Positions 28,067 through 35,540 of a DNA stretch of 52,925 bases are shown one piece after another. Made by a program: the position numbers and the translations under genes. Positions within the stretch are counted from its first letter, which is position 1, and every line of letters begins with the position of its first letter. Source of the stretch: Saprospiraceae bacterium (GTDB taxonomy: Bacteria > Bacteroidota > Bacteroidia > Chitinophagales > Saprospiraceae); the NCBI GenBank assembly GCA_020436935.1, contig JAGQWX010000033.1, forward strand, positions 1-52,925, read 5' to 3'. A model generated the notes under the pieces. The model saw nothing but the letters and a program-made list of their open reading frames with translations. It had not been told where the DNA came from and did not search any database.

Positions 28067-28633
28067 TTATTGCTTTACGAATTCTGCACTTGCAACCAAT
28101 TCTACATCTTCACCAACAACTACCGATGGCATAGTACCTACGCCAAAGTCAGTTCTTTTTACAGTACCTGTTACTTTAAAACCAGCCATTGGTTTTTTTG
28201 ATCTTTGGTTTTCACCTGTTCCAATAAGTGTAAGGTCAAGCGTTACCGGCTTGGTCACTCCTTTCATGGTAAGGTCTCCCATCAATTTGAATTTTTTGTC
28301 ACTTACTTTTTTCAAAGATGTGCTTTTGAAAGTAAGTTTTGGATGATTGGCAGTGTCAAACATGTCTTCTTTCTGAAGGTGACCGTCTCTCATTTCATTG
28401 TTGGTAGAAACAGTAGTAAGGTCAGCTGTAGCTTCAAAAACTGCATCAGAAAAGTCATCTTTTGAAGCAGTGATTTTAAAATCAAAGTTTTTAAATACAC
28501 CATCAACTTCTGACATGGCAAGGTGGGTCACAGTAAAAGTCATTTTTGAATGCGCTTTGTCCATGGTCCATACGCTTTGTGCTTTTGCGTTTACGAATGC
28601 AAGCACTGCAAGAATTACGAGTAATTTTTTCAT
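28067..28633 (-). CDS. YceI-family periplasmic lipid-binding-like protein
   Basis: A 188-residue protein starting at ATG 28633 with a clear signal peptide (MKKLLVILAVLAFVNAKAQS). The lipocalin-like YceI domain fills the rest: WTMDKAHSKMTFTVTHLAMSEV at the front, FKSTSLKKVSDKKFKLMGDL, MKGVTKPVTLDL and FKVTGTVKRTDFGVG near the end. Members bind polyisoprenoids or other amphiphiles in the periplasm; the ligand here is unknown. An in-frame extension upstream to 28678 adds 15 residues that would spoil the signal peptide. It is monocistronic with its own terminator. Confidence 0.9.
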   Translation of the reverse strand: MKKLLVILAVLAFVNAKAQSVWTMDKAHSKMTFTVTHLAMSEVDGVFKNFDFKITASKDDFSDAVFEATADLTTVSTNNEMRDGHLQKEDMFDTANHPKLTFKSTSLKKVSDKKFKLMGDLTMKGVTKPVTLDLTLIGTGENQRSKKPMAGFKVTGTVKRTDFGVGTMPSVVVGEDVELVASAEFVKQ

Positions 28634-28777
28634 TAAAAAACGATTTGCAAATTTGTTACATAATATTTGTTGAAACAAAAATATGCAATCTACTACAATG
28701 TGCTCCTTGGCATATTGTTAATAAAGAAATAAAGTTTTCTAATACTTGAACCTGGAGTTAAGTTTCTGAAGTGGTCT

Positions 28778-31708
28778 TTACTCAACTATAACTGGTTTGA
28801 CTTCAGTCAATCCTGAACCATAAATTATACGAAGCCAATAAATTCCGGGCGTCCAATTATTTTGCAGTTCAAGGGTATGTTCCAATTCGTTGTACAATGG
28901 CCAACTGGATACCAAACTCCCTGTAGCATTGAATAATTCTGCACTTAAAGCAGTATTCTTTGAACATCGAATGGTAAATGCCTGACCAGTCTTTACCGGA
29001 TTGGGGAAAAGCTCAACTTTCAGACCATCAAATTTCTTCGACAAGTAAACTACCCTGGAAATGCTACTTACTTCATTAATGTCAATTTGCCTAATCCTGT
29101 AGTAGCAAGCCTCTTTAAAATCATAATCTGTGTATTTGTAATGTTGCGCCAATTCGCTGGTTCTGCTGACTTTTACACTACCTATTTTATAAAAATCACT
29201 TCCATTGTGTGATTTTTCAATGATAAATTCTTTATTGTTCTCTTCGGTAAAAGTACCCCAAAGGATTTGTGCGTTTTTCCCATATTCTTCAGCGCGGACA
29301 TATGCCCATTCGACTGGCAACATATTTACCAATGAATCTTTGCCGTCACAATCTTCATCAATGCCATTGTCTGGTATGTCTAAAGCTCCAGGATGAACAC
29401 TGGCCAGTGTATCATTACAATCCGCGAAACTAAAATGGTTGTCTCCATCCTGGTCCTTACTTAAGTAAACAAATATGTCTTTTCCTTTGCCTTTGGTTTT
29501 CACTTCTTCATAAAGAAAACTGATTCCTCTCTGGTGTTTATATATTTGCTGAACAACCCTGGTTGAAGCTTGTGGAAAATCGTAATTTTCTACATAATGG
29601 TATGAACTGGTATCAATGGTATTTTGAAGAGGTCCATTAGAAGTCTTTTGCCAAAGCCGAATATCAGACTCCTGTGGATACATACTTAACATTTTGCCTT
29701 TTGCTTCAATAAAAAATTCTTCAGATAGGCTGTTGTCTGAATTGAGTTTTCGGACAACAAACGGTTCATTCAGGTTTTTCAAGCCCTGAGATTTTAATTT
29801 GGATCTGAATATCATCCATGTACCTTTTGAGGCGTCAGTGCTCAGACTATAGTCAGCAACCAATGCTCCGGAGCCATGGATCTTATTCAAGCCCTTTGGC
29901 TTAGAAATCAAAGTAAGTTCAGGGCTCAATATGGTATATATTATGTTGTTTACCGAATAAGATGGAGTATATTGGTTGAGGATGATAAAATCACCGTTCT
30001 CCCGCTGAATCCATTTATAACCAACACCAAGTGAATCGGTAGTTATTGTTTTTTTTGCTCCAATACTCTGACCGTTTAAATCGCTTGTCCAAACTTTCAG
30101 TCCATTCCCATTTGTCGAAAAATCTCTTTGCCAAAACAAGTAATTGTTTTTCACCTTGTTGTATTCCACGCCTTTTGTTCTGTCAAGTTCGACTGTTCCT
30201 CCCTCTGTACCTGTGGTAATTTCTCTGATCTTTAAACCTTGCTTATTGTAAAATGCGGCTTTATAGGTCGTCATGGCAGTACTATTATTTCCTTGAAATA
30301 TGGTATAAAATACTCCGAAACCACCGTCAGGGCTAATGGCAAACGAGGTCGGTCCACTCAAACCAACGTCAGTGATCAATATAGGAGATCCTAAAACTTC
30401 GTTTTGGGGACTTATTCTTTGGACATAATTCCCCTCTTTTCCGCCAACTACTTGCTTAAACATGACCAGTCCGTATCCTTCTTCATTGTATTCGGAAGTT
30501 ATTATATAATCTGAAAAGCTGTAGGCATCTGTTGAAATCTTTTTTTCTGAATTATTCATGATAAATAGTGAATGACCACCAGTAAAGCCGTTGTATATTG
30601 GTTTTCGATAAAATGCGCCAACCTTCCCATTTGCGTTAAATGACTGAAAGAGCTCCCCTGGAAACGTTATATGCTTTTTTATCCTGAGGTTATAGTCAAA
30701 AACGCTTACTCTATCACGGTAAATAGCACTACTTACCATTATTTCGTTGTTATTGGCAAATATTTTTGGACTGAAGTTTCTAATATAAATAAGGGTAAGG
30801 TCCCAATTCATGCTTATACTTCCGCCAATCAATTGTCCATCAGAATTACAAAGTTGAGCCTGAAATTTAGTACTGTATCCTGAAGGAGAATCCAGCCAAC
30901 CAATTGCAAAATTTCCATTTGAAAGAGCTGTACATGTGGGGTAAAATCCATCTCCGGACTTCGGATTAATTTTTCTATTGATATGGAGCACTTCAAGTGA
31001 CTGGGAAAGAATTATCATTTCAATATCTTTATCGCTGTTGGAAATTCCTCGTTCAGCACTTATCAATATATTTCCGGTTCCATTTACACAGATGTCGATG
31101 TTCGAAAAATTATAACCGTTTTCCATTGAATCAATGACCATAGGCTCTGATAATGGATTGCCGGAACCGTCAACTGGTAAAAGACAAAGGAATGAATTGC
31201 TATATGTGTCTGGTGCAAAAGCCAGAAGGAATGAATCCTGACCGAAGGCACAAATGGAGGGATAGTTTACTCTAAATGACCTCGGATAATCCTTCATGGC
31301 AGTTATTGGTACGACTGTCTCTCCAATGGAGTCAATGACGGTAAAAAATATTTTTTCATTACTTACTTTTTTTGATGCCCAGGACAATGCAAAATTGCCA
31401 TTATTGAGAGGAGCTATATCCAATTGATCTTTTAAAAAAACCTGGTCAGTTATCGGGTATCTATTTTCGCCAATGAGATTTCCATAAGGATCAATGAGCT
31501 GATAGAATAGTTCATTGCTGCCATTTCTTGTATCCAACCAGGCGGTGAGTATGGTCCCGCCTTTGTTTACCACGACCAGACCATTGCTCTTGTCAGAAAG
31601 ACTTTCACTTAAATCTGTTTTTATCAATAATGAATTATCTATATCGTCCTGTGCAATCAGATGTAGACCACACAGAGTGAAAAGAAGAATGAATATTTTG
31701 GAAATCAT
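28778..31708 (-). CDS. Large T9SS-secreted protein with MopE-type metal-binding motif
   Basis: 976 residues with signal peptide (MISKIFILLFTLCGLHLIAQ). The long central part (about 25-740) is a beta-rich, propeller-like repeat region with recurring phrases such as NGNFALSW, NGNFAIGW and NGDFIIL. A MopE-type motif follows (about 753-795): DQDGDNHFSFADCND, then HPGALDIPDNGIDEDCDG. The C-terminal 80 residues are a type IX sorting domain: VELFPNPVKTGQ, then ELFNATGSLV, and GIYWLRI near the end. The protein should be exported through T9SS and anchored or released at the surface. Its function is unknown. Confidence 0.85.
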   Translation of the reverse strand: MISKIFILLFTLCGLHLIAQDDIDNSLLIKTDLSESLSDKSNGLVVVNKGGTILTAWLDTRNGSNELFYQLIDPYGNLIGENRYPITDQVFLKDQLDIAPLNNGNFALSWASKKVSNEKIFFTVIDSIGETVVPITAMKDYPRSFRVNYPSICAFGQDSFLLAFAPDTYSNSFLCLLPVDGSGNPLSEPMVIDSMENGYNFSNIDICVNGTGNILISAERGISNSDKDIEMIILSQSLEVLHINRKINPKSGDGFYPTCTALSNGNFAIGWLDSPSGYSTKFQAQLCNSDGQLIGGSISMNWDLTLIYIRNFSPKIFANNNEIMVSSAIYRDRVSVFDYNLRIKKHITFPGELFQSFNANGKVGAFYRKPIYNGFTGGHSLFIMNNSEKKISTDAYSFSDYIITSEYNEEGYGLVMFKQVVGGKEGNYVQRISPQNEVLGSPILITDVGLSGPTSFAISPDGGFGVFYTIFQGNNSTAMTTYKAAFYNKQGLKIREITTGTEGGTVELDRTKGVEYNKVKNNYLFWQRDFSTNGNGLKVWTSDLNGQSIGAKKTITTDSLGVGYKWIQRENGDFIILNQYTPSYSVNNIIYTILSPELTLISKPKGLNKIHGSGALVADYSLSTDASKGTWMIFRSKLKSQGLKNLNEPFVVRKLNSDNSLSEEFFIEAKGKMLSMYPQESDIRLWQKTSNGPLQNTIDTSSYHYVENYDFPQASTRVVQQIYKHQRGISFLYEEVKTKGKGKDIFVYLSKDQDGDNHFSFADCNDTLASVHPGALDIPDNGIDEDCDGKDSLVNMLPVEWAYVRAEEYGKNAQILWGTFTEENNKEFIIEKSHNGSDFYKIGSVKVSRTSELAQHYKYTDYDFKEACYYRIRQIDINEVSSISRVVYLSKKFDGLKVELFPNPVKTGQAFTIRCSKNTALSAELFNATGSLVSSWPLYNELEHTLELQNNWTPGIYWLRIIYGSGLTEVKPVIVE

Positions 31709-31896
31709 GACAAGAGATTGCTGGTACTTACTTACATAGAAAGGATATCCAAAAAGTCATCGTTTTCAAGCCATTTTTTCAATAAAAAATTTTTAGATGT
31801 ATTTTGAATGATCTAAGGCTATACATTGATGATCGAAAAAATAATAAGAATTTAAAACCTCATCATTTATTTATAAGTGCAAAAGAGACGTTGTGT

Positions 31897-31904
31897 TATA
31901 TTTG
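31897..31904 (+). promoter_or_regulatory. Possible promoter -7 element for the MetE-like gene
   Basis: TATATTTG fits the Bacteroidota -7 consensus TAnnTTTG perfectly and lies 37 bp before the ATG. The expected TTTG 19 bases upstream is not present (TAAG there; a TTTA lies four bases further up), so the assignment is tentative. Confidence 0.35.
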
Positions 31905-31941
31905 CCAGCACACTTGCAAAATTCAAAATCATTAAAGCACA

Positions 31942-33036
31942 ATGACAAAATATCCATTCCGCGCCGATCATGTAGGCAGTTTGCTACGCACCGAAAAAGT
32001 TAAAACCAATCGCCAGCTTTGGAAAGAAGGCAAAGTAACTGCTGAAGAATTGAGGGCCATCGAAAATGAAGCCATTATAGAAACTGTCAAAAAATTGGAG
32101 TCCGTCGGGGTAAAATCGATCACAGACGGTGAGTTCCGAAGAGACTATTTTCACCTCGACTTTTTGAAGGAATTGAGTGGAGTTGATATTATTGACGGCG
32201 TAGGTTCTAAAAATGGTGATTTGTCTAAGCCACCAGTGCTGGGCGTGGTTGGTAAACTCAGACATCAGAAAGACATCCAGGTGGCTGACTTCCAGTTTCT
32301 TGCTTCCGTCACTTCACAAACGCCAAAAGTGACCATTCCATCGCCTACCATGATCCATTTTAGGGGCGGCCGAAAAGCCATAGACATCGATTCTTATCCT
32401 GACATGGATGAATTTTTTGACGATCTGGCCAAGGCCTATCGTCAGGAAATCGACCACCTCTATCAGGCGGGCTGCAGATACATCCAACTCGACGATACCA
32501 ACCTTGCCTATTTGTGCGATCCAAAAATGAGGGCTGGAGCACAGGAGAGGGGCGAAGACCCCAATCAGCTGCCCAAAACATATGCAGCACTCATTAATGC
32601 AGTCATTGACAACAGGCCTGCCGACCTCACCATGGGCATCCACCTGTGCAGGGGCAATTACCAGAGTTCATGGTTTGCCGAGGGAGGTTATGAGCCAGTT
32701 GCAGAAGTACTTTTCAATGAGATCAATGTCGATGGTTATTTCCTGGAATACGACGACGAAAGGTCCGGTGATTTTGCGCCTCTGCGTTTTGTACCCGACA
32801 ACAAAAAAGTGGTACTGGGCATCATATCCTCCAAAAAAGCTGAGCTGGAAAACATGGACGACATGTGCAAACGCATCGATGAAGCAGCGGCCTATATTCC
32901 ACTTGAAAACTTGTGCGTAAGTCCGCAGTGCGGCTTTTCTTCTACTCACCACGGCAATCATTTGACACATGACGACCAGTGGAGAAAAATGGAACTTGTG
33001 GTTGATATTGCGCAAAAAGTCTGGGGAGAGTCTTAG
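31942..33036 (+). CDS. MetE C-terminal-domain-like methyltransferase
   Basis: A 364-residue TIM-barrel protein equivalent to the catalytic half of cobalamin-independent methionine synthase. FRADHVGSLLR at the start, DGEFRRDYF, YIQLDDTNLAYL, and the zinc ligands in IHLCRGN (His, Cys) and SPQCGFSST (Cys) are in family order; the glutamate ligand is probably in FLEYDD. Stand-alone proteins of this kind (YxjG-like) lack the N-terminal half needed for polyglutamyl methyl-THF and often use other methyl donors. It precedes the amidohydrolase gene and lies in the aromatic locus, so it may handle methyl groups from methoxylated aromatics, but that is speculation. Confidence 0.85.
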   Translation: MTKYPFRADHVGSLLRTEKVKTNRQLWKEGKVTAEELRAIENEAIIETVKKLESVGVKSITDGEFRRDYFHLDFLKELSGVDIIDGVGSKNGDLSKPPVLGVVGKLRHQKDIQVADFQFLASVTSQTPKVTIPSPTMIHFRGGRKAIDIDSYPDMDEFFDDLAKAYRQEIDHLYQAGCRYIQLDDTNLAYLCDPKMRAGAQERGEDPNQLPKTYAALINAVIDNRPADLTMGIHLCRGNYQSSWFAEGGYEPVAEVLFNEINVDGYFLEYDDERSGDFAPLRFVPDNKKVVLGIISSKKAELENMDDMCKRIDEAAAYIPLENLCVSPQCGFSSTHHGNHLTHDDQWRKMELVVDIAQKVWGES

Positions 33037-33083
33037 ATTTCACTTTTAACCAGGAGAATGTCAAGTTATGTTTTGGGTTTAGG

Positions 33084-33147
33084 GGTTACTTGGTTATTTG
33101 GTTATTTGGTTATTTGGTTATTTGGTTATTTGGTTATTTGGTTAATT
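33084..33147. repeat. Octanucleotide tandem repeat (GGTTATTT)n
   Basis: Eight consecutive 8-bp units begin at 33084; the middle six are perfect GGTTATTT and the first and last differ by one base. A poly-T tract follows. It lies between the MetE-like gene and the amidohydrolase gene. A frame through it (33090-33368) encodes only a low-complexity peptide and I do not call it a gene. Confidence 0.9.
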
Positions 33148-33214
33148 TTTTTTTAGCAAATCATTCATATAGGGAAATGCACTGCTTAAACTTTAATACA
33201 ATTTATAAAATTAG

Positions 33215-33336
33215 TTTTCAGCCAATTTTACCCCAGACAAAGGTTGACACCGAAAAGCAATTGTGCAATTCAAGCAGTTCTGCAGTTCAAGCAATTTTCG
33301 ACGCTTTCCCCGGCCTAAAGGGAAATTGGCTGAAAA
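33215..33336. repeat. Element bounded by 14-bp inverted repeats upstream of the amidohydrolase gene
   Basis: TTTTCAGCCAATTT at 33215-33228 is matched by its exact reverse complement at 33323-33336. The approximately 94 bases between contain short direct repeats (AGTTCAAGCA and ATTCAAGCA). It could be a structured leader or the remnant of a small mobile element. The right arm ends 32 bp before the ATG. Confidence 0.6.
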
Positions 33337-33368
33337 TTTTAACATTCCACTTTAATCCTATTTTGTAA

Positions 33369-34241
33369 ATGATCGATTTTGATAAAATAATTGCCATTGA
33401 TGTACACACCCATGCTGAAGTGAGTTGCACCCAGCCTCACGACGATTTCCGTTCGGAGCTGGATGAGGCTTTTGCCCGCTATTTCAAATCAGATAAGAGG
33501 CCAACCATGCAGGAAACTGCAGACTTCTACAGAGATCAGCAATTGGCATTGGTCATGTTTACCATCGATTCAGAACATGAGGTCGGCAAAAAAAGGATTC
33601 CAAATATTGAGGTGGCGGAGTGCGCTCTGAAAAATGATGATGTGATGATTGCTTTTGCCAGCATTGATCCCCACAAAGGCCGCATGGGGGCGAGAGAGGC
33701 CAGAGAGCTGATAGAAAATTACGGGGTAAAAGGCTTCAAATTCCATCCCACTGTCCAGGGTTTTTACCCTCTCGATAAGATGGCTTACCACTTGTATGAA
33801 GTCATAGCCGAGTATAAGCTGCCCATGTTGTTTCACTCGGGTCACTCTGGTTTTGGTTCCGGGGCCAGAGGTGGAGGTGGACTCAGGCTGGAATACTCCA
33901 ATCCCATGCACCTCGATGACGTTGCCATAGATTTTCCGGATTGCCCCATCATCATAGCGCATCCCAGCTGGCCTTGGCAGGACGAAGCCCTTTCGGTCGC
34001 CATGCACAAACCCAATGTGTACATAGACCTCAGCGGCTGGTCGCCAAAATATTTCCCCAAACAACTCGTGCAATATGCCAATACCCTGCTCAAAGACAAG
34101 GTCCTGTTTGGCACTGACTTTCCCCTCATCACGCCCGAGCGATGGATGAAAGACTTTGAGGAGGCTGGTTTCAAGGAGGAAGTTAAACCTCTGATTTTAA
34201 AAGAGAATGCAGGGAGATTGCTGGGCTTGAAAAATCAATAA
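33369..34241 (+). CDS. Amidohydrolase-2 family protein, candidate aryl-beta-ketoacyl-CoA hydrolase (CouO-like)
   Basis: 290 residues of the amidohydrolase superfamily with the HxH motif in DVHTHAE, a histidine in FHSGHSGFG, another in IIAHPSWPW and the final aspartate in LFGTDFPL. Proteins of this subgroup hydrolyse 4-hydroxyphenyl-beta-ketopropionyl-CoA to 4-hydroxybenzoate and acetyl-CoA in coumarate degradation by Rhodopseudomonas and Rhodococcus (CouO). The SDR, hydratase and ligase for the earlier steps are in this window, and PobA takes up the product. The specific reaction is inferred from family resemblance plus context; gamma-resorcylate-type decarboxylases share the fold. Its end overlaps the convergent galD gene by 7 bp. 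Confidence 0.75.
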   Translation: MIDFDKIIAIDVHTHAEVSCTQPHDDFRSELDEAFARYFKSDKRPTMQETADFYRDQQLALVMFTIDSEHEVGKKRIPNIEVAECALKNDDVMIAFASIDPHKGRMGAREARELIENYGVKGFKFHPTVQGFYPLDKMAYHLYEVIAEYKLPMLFHSGHSGFGSGARGGGGLRLEYSNPMHLDDVAIDFPDCPIIIAHPSWPWQDEALSVAMHKPNVYIDLSGWSPKYFPKQLVQYANTLLKDKVLFGTDFPLITPERWMKDFEEAGFKEEVKPLILKENAGRLLGLKNQ

Positions 34242-35320
34242 TTTTCCGGCAGAAACACCGTTCCGGAAGCAATCGGTCTTGCGGTGCGAATGACCCCACT
34301 TTGCAGGATTTTTATGCCGTCCACACCATGTTCCAATGTCATTGAAACGGTCATTTCACCTGAGGGGTGTTCAATCTGAAGTGCATCAAACGAATTGTCC
34401 AGATTTTGAAGTCCATCGGCAACCGTACCCGGGATGAGGCAGGCAGCAGCTACTGAGACGGCGCCAAGAACGCCAATCGAGCTGTGGCAGGTATGCGGTA
34501 TAAAAGTACGGGTATGAATAAATCCTCCGTTGATAGGTGGCGCGAGGAGACACATTTTCGGAACGGTTTTGTGGGTCACATCCCCCAAATTCATGACTTT
34601 CCCGGCCTGAAGCCGTATGGATTCCAGCCTGGCTTTGAGTTTATCATTGGCATCCAGCTCCTCCTTACTTTCATACGCCCTTATGCCAAAATCCTCTGCG
34701 CGCAGGATAACGCAAGGCATGCCATTGTCAATACAACTCACGCGGATGCCATCAAAAACATCGGTCAAATTTCCAGTCGGTAAGAGTGCGCCACAATTGG
34801 ATCCGGCAACGTCGAGGTGATTACAAACAATGGCAGCACCGGTTCCAGGCACACCGTCCACCTTTGCATCACCGGCATAAGTAATAATGCCATTAGGAGA
34901 TTGCACCGTCACTTCACACAAGCTACCGGTATTGACCATATGCACTGTTGCAGTTGTCGTCCTTTCTCCTGCCTGAACCCAGCCCTTTTCCATCGCATAA
35001 GGAAGCACACCTGCCAATATATTGCCACATTCCTGAGCCGTCGTCGCCATGCCTTTACCAATGACAATCTGCACAAACAAATAATCAAGATCTGCATCAG
35101 TCCTCGAAGATGGACCCACTATCGCCACCTTAGAAGTCAGCGAATCTCCACCTCCAAGCCCATCTACCTGTCGCTTATCACCCTGACCAACGCCTTCCAT
35201 AATGGCCAGCAGCAATCGATCCCGCTCACTTATATCAGTAGGAATATCAGAGGCATCCAAAAAAACACCTTTGGAGCTGCCGCCCCTGATGAGCATAAAT
35301 GGTATGGATGGTTGCGGCAT
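34235..35320 (-). CDS. galD: 4-oxalomesaconate tautomerase, PrpF family
   Basis: Converts the keto form of 4-oxalomesaconate, made by LigI, to the enol form that GalB hydrates. The 361-residue protein has the size of GalD of Pseudomonas. Family signatures are MLIRGGSSKGVF at the start, GLGGGDSLTSKVAIV, TAQECGNILAGVLPY with the conserved cysteine, MPCVILRAEDFG, and THKTVPKMCLLAPP towards the C-terminus. PrpF (methylaconitate isomerase) is the main alternative, but no methylcitrate genes are present and the pathway needs a tautomerase. It is transcribed alone and towards the amidohydrolase gene. Confidence 0.88.
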   Translation of the reverse strand: MPQPSIPFMLIRGGSSKGVFLDASDIPTDISERDRLLLAIMEGVGQGDKRQVDGLGGGDSLTSKVAIVGPSSRTDADLDYLFVQIVIGKGMATTAQECGNILAGVLPYAMEKGWVQAGERTTTATVHMVNTGSLCEVTVQSPNGIITYAGDAKVDGVPGTGAAIVCNHLDVAGSNCGALLPTGNLTDVFDGIRVSCIDNGMPCVILRAEDFGIRAYESKEELDANDKLKARLESIRLQAGKVMNLGDVTHKTVPKMCLLAPPINGGFIHTRTFIPHTCHSSIGVLGAVSVAAACLIPGTVADGLQNLDNSFDALQIEHPSGEMTVSMTLEHGVDGIKILQSGVIRTARPIASGTVFLPENY

Positions 35321-35456
35321 AAAATGGTTTAGCGTTTAGCGGATGGTGGTGAAGATTTTTTATGGGAATAAAAGTAAGACAAAAGTAATGAATGCTTTTG
35401 CTACAATTCAATTGATACAGATAGAAGAAAAGGTGTCATATGATGACTAAATAAAT

Positions 35457-35488
35457 AGAGGCCGCTCAAGGATATTGAGTCGGCCTCT
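35457..35488 (-). terminator. Hairpin terminator of the S74 surface protein gene
   Basis: Arms AGAGGCCGCTCAA and TTGAGTCGGCCTCT pair with a single bulged base. On the minus strand the hairpin is followed by TATTTATTTAG, a moderate T-rich tail, 52 bp after the stop codon of the upstream gene. Confidence 0.55.
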
Positions 35489-35540
35489 GATGCTGCTGAT
35501 AAATGGGGTTATGCCAATTGAGTGGGATTATGGTAATTTT

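Noticed and set aside
33090-33368. Small gene starting in the octanucleotide repeat
   Set aside because: The start of the peptide is an artefact of the GGTTATTT repeat and the rest crosses the inverted-repeat element; no conserved features.
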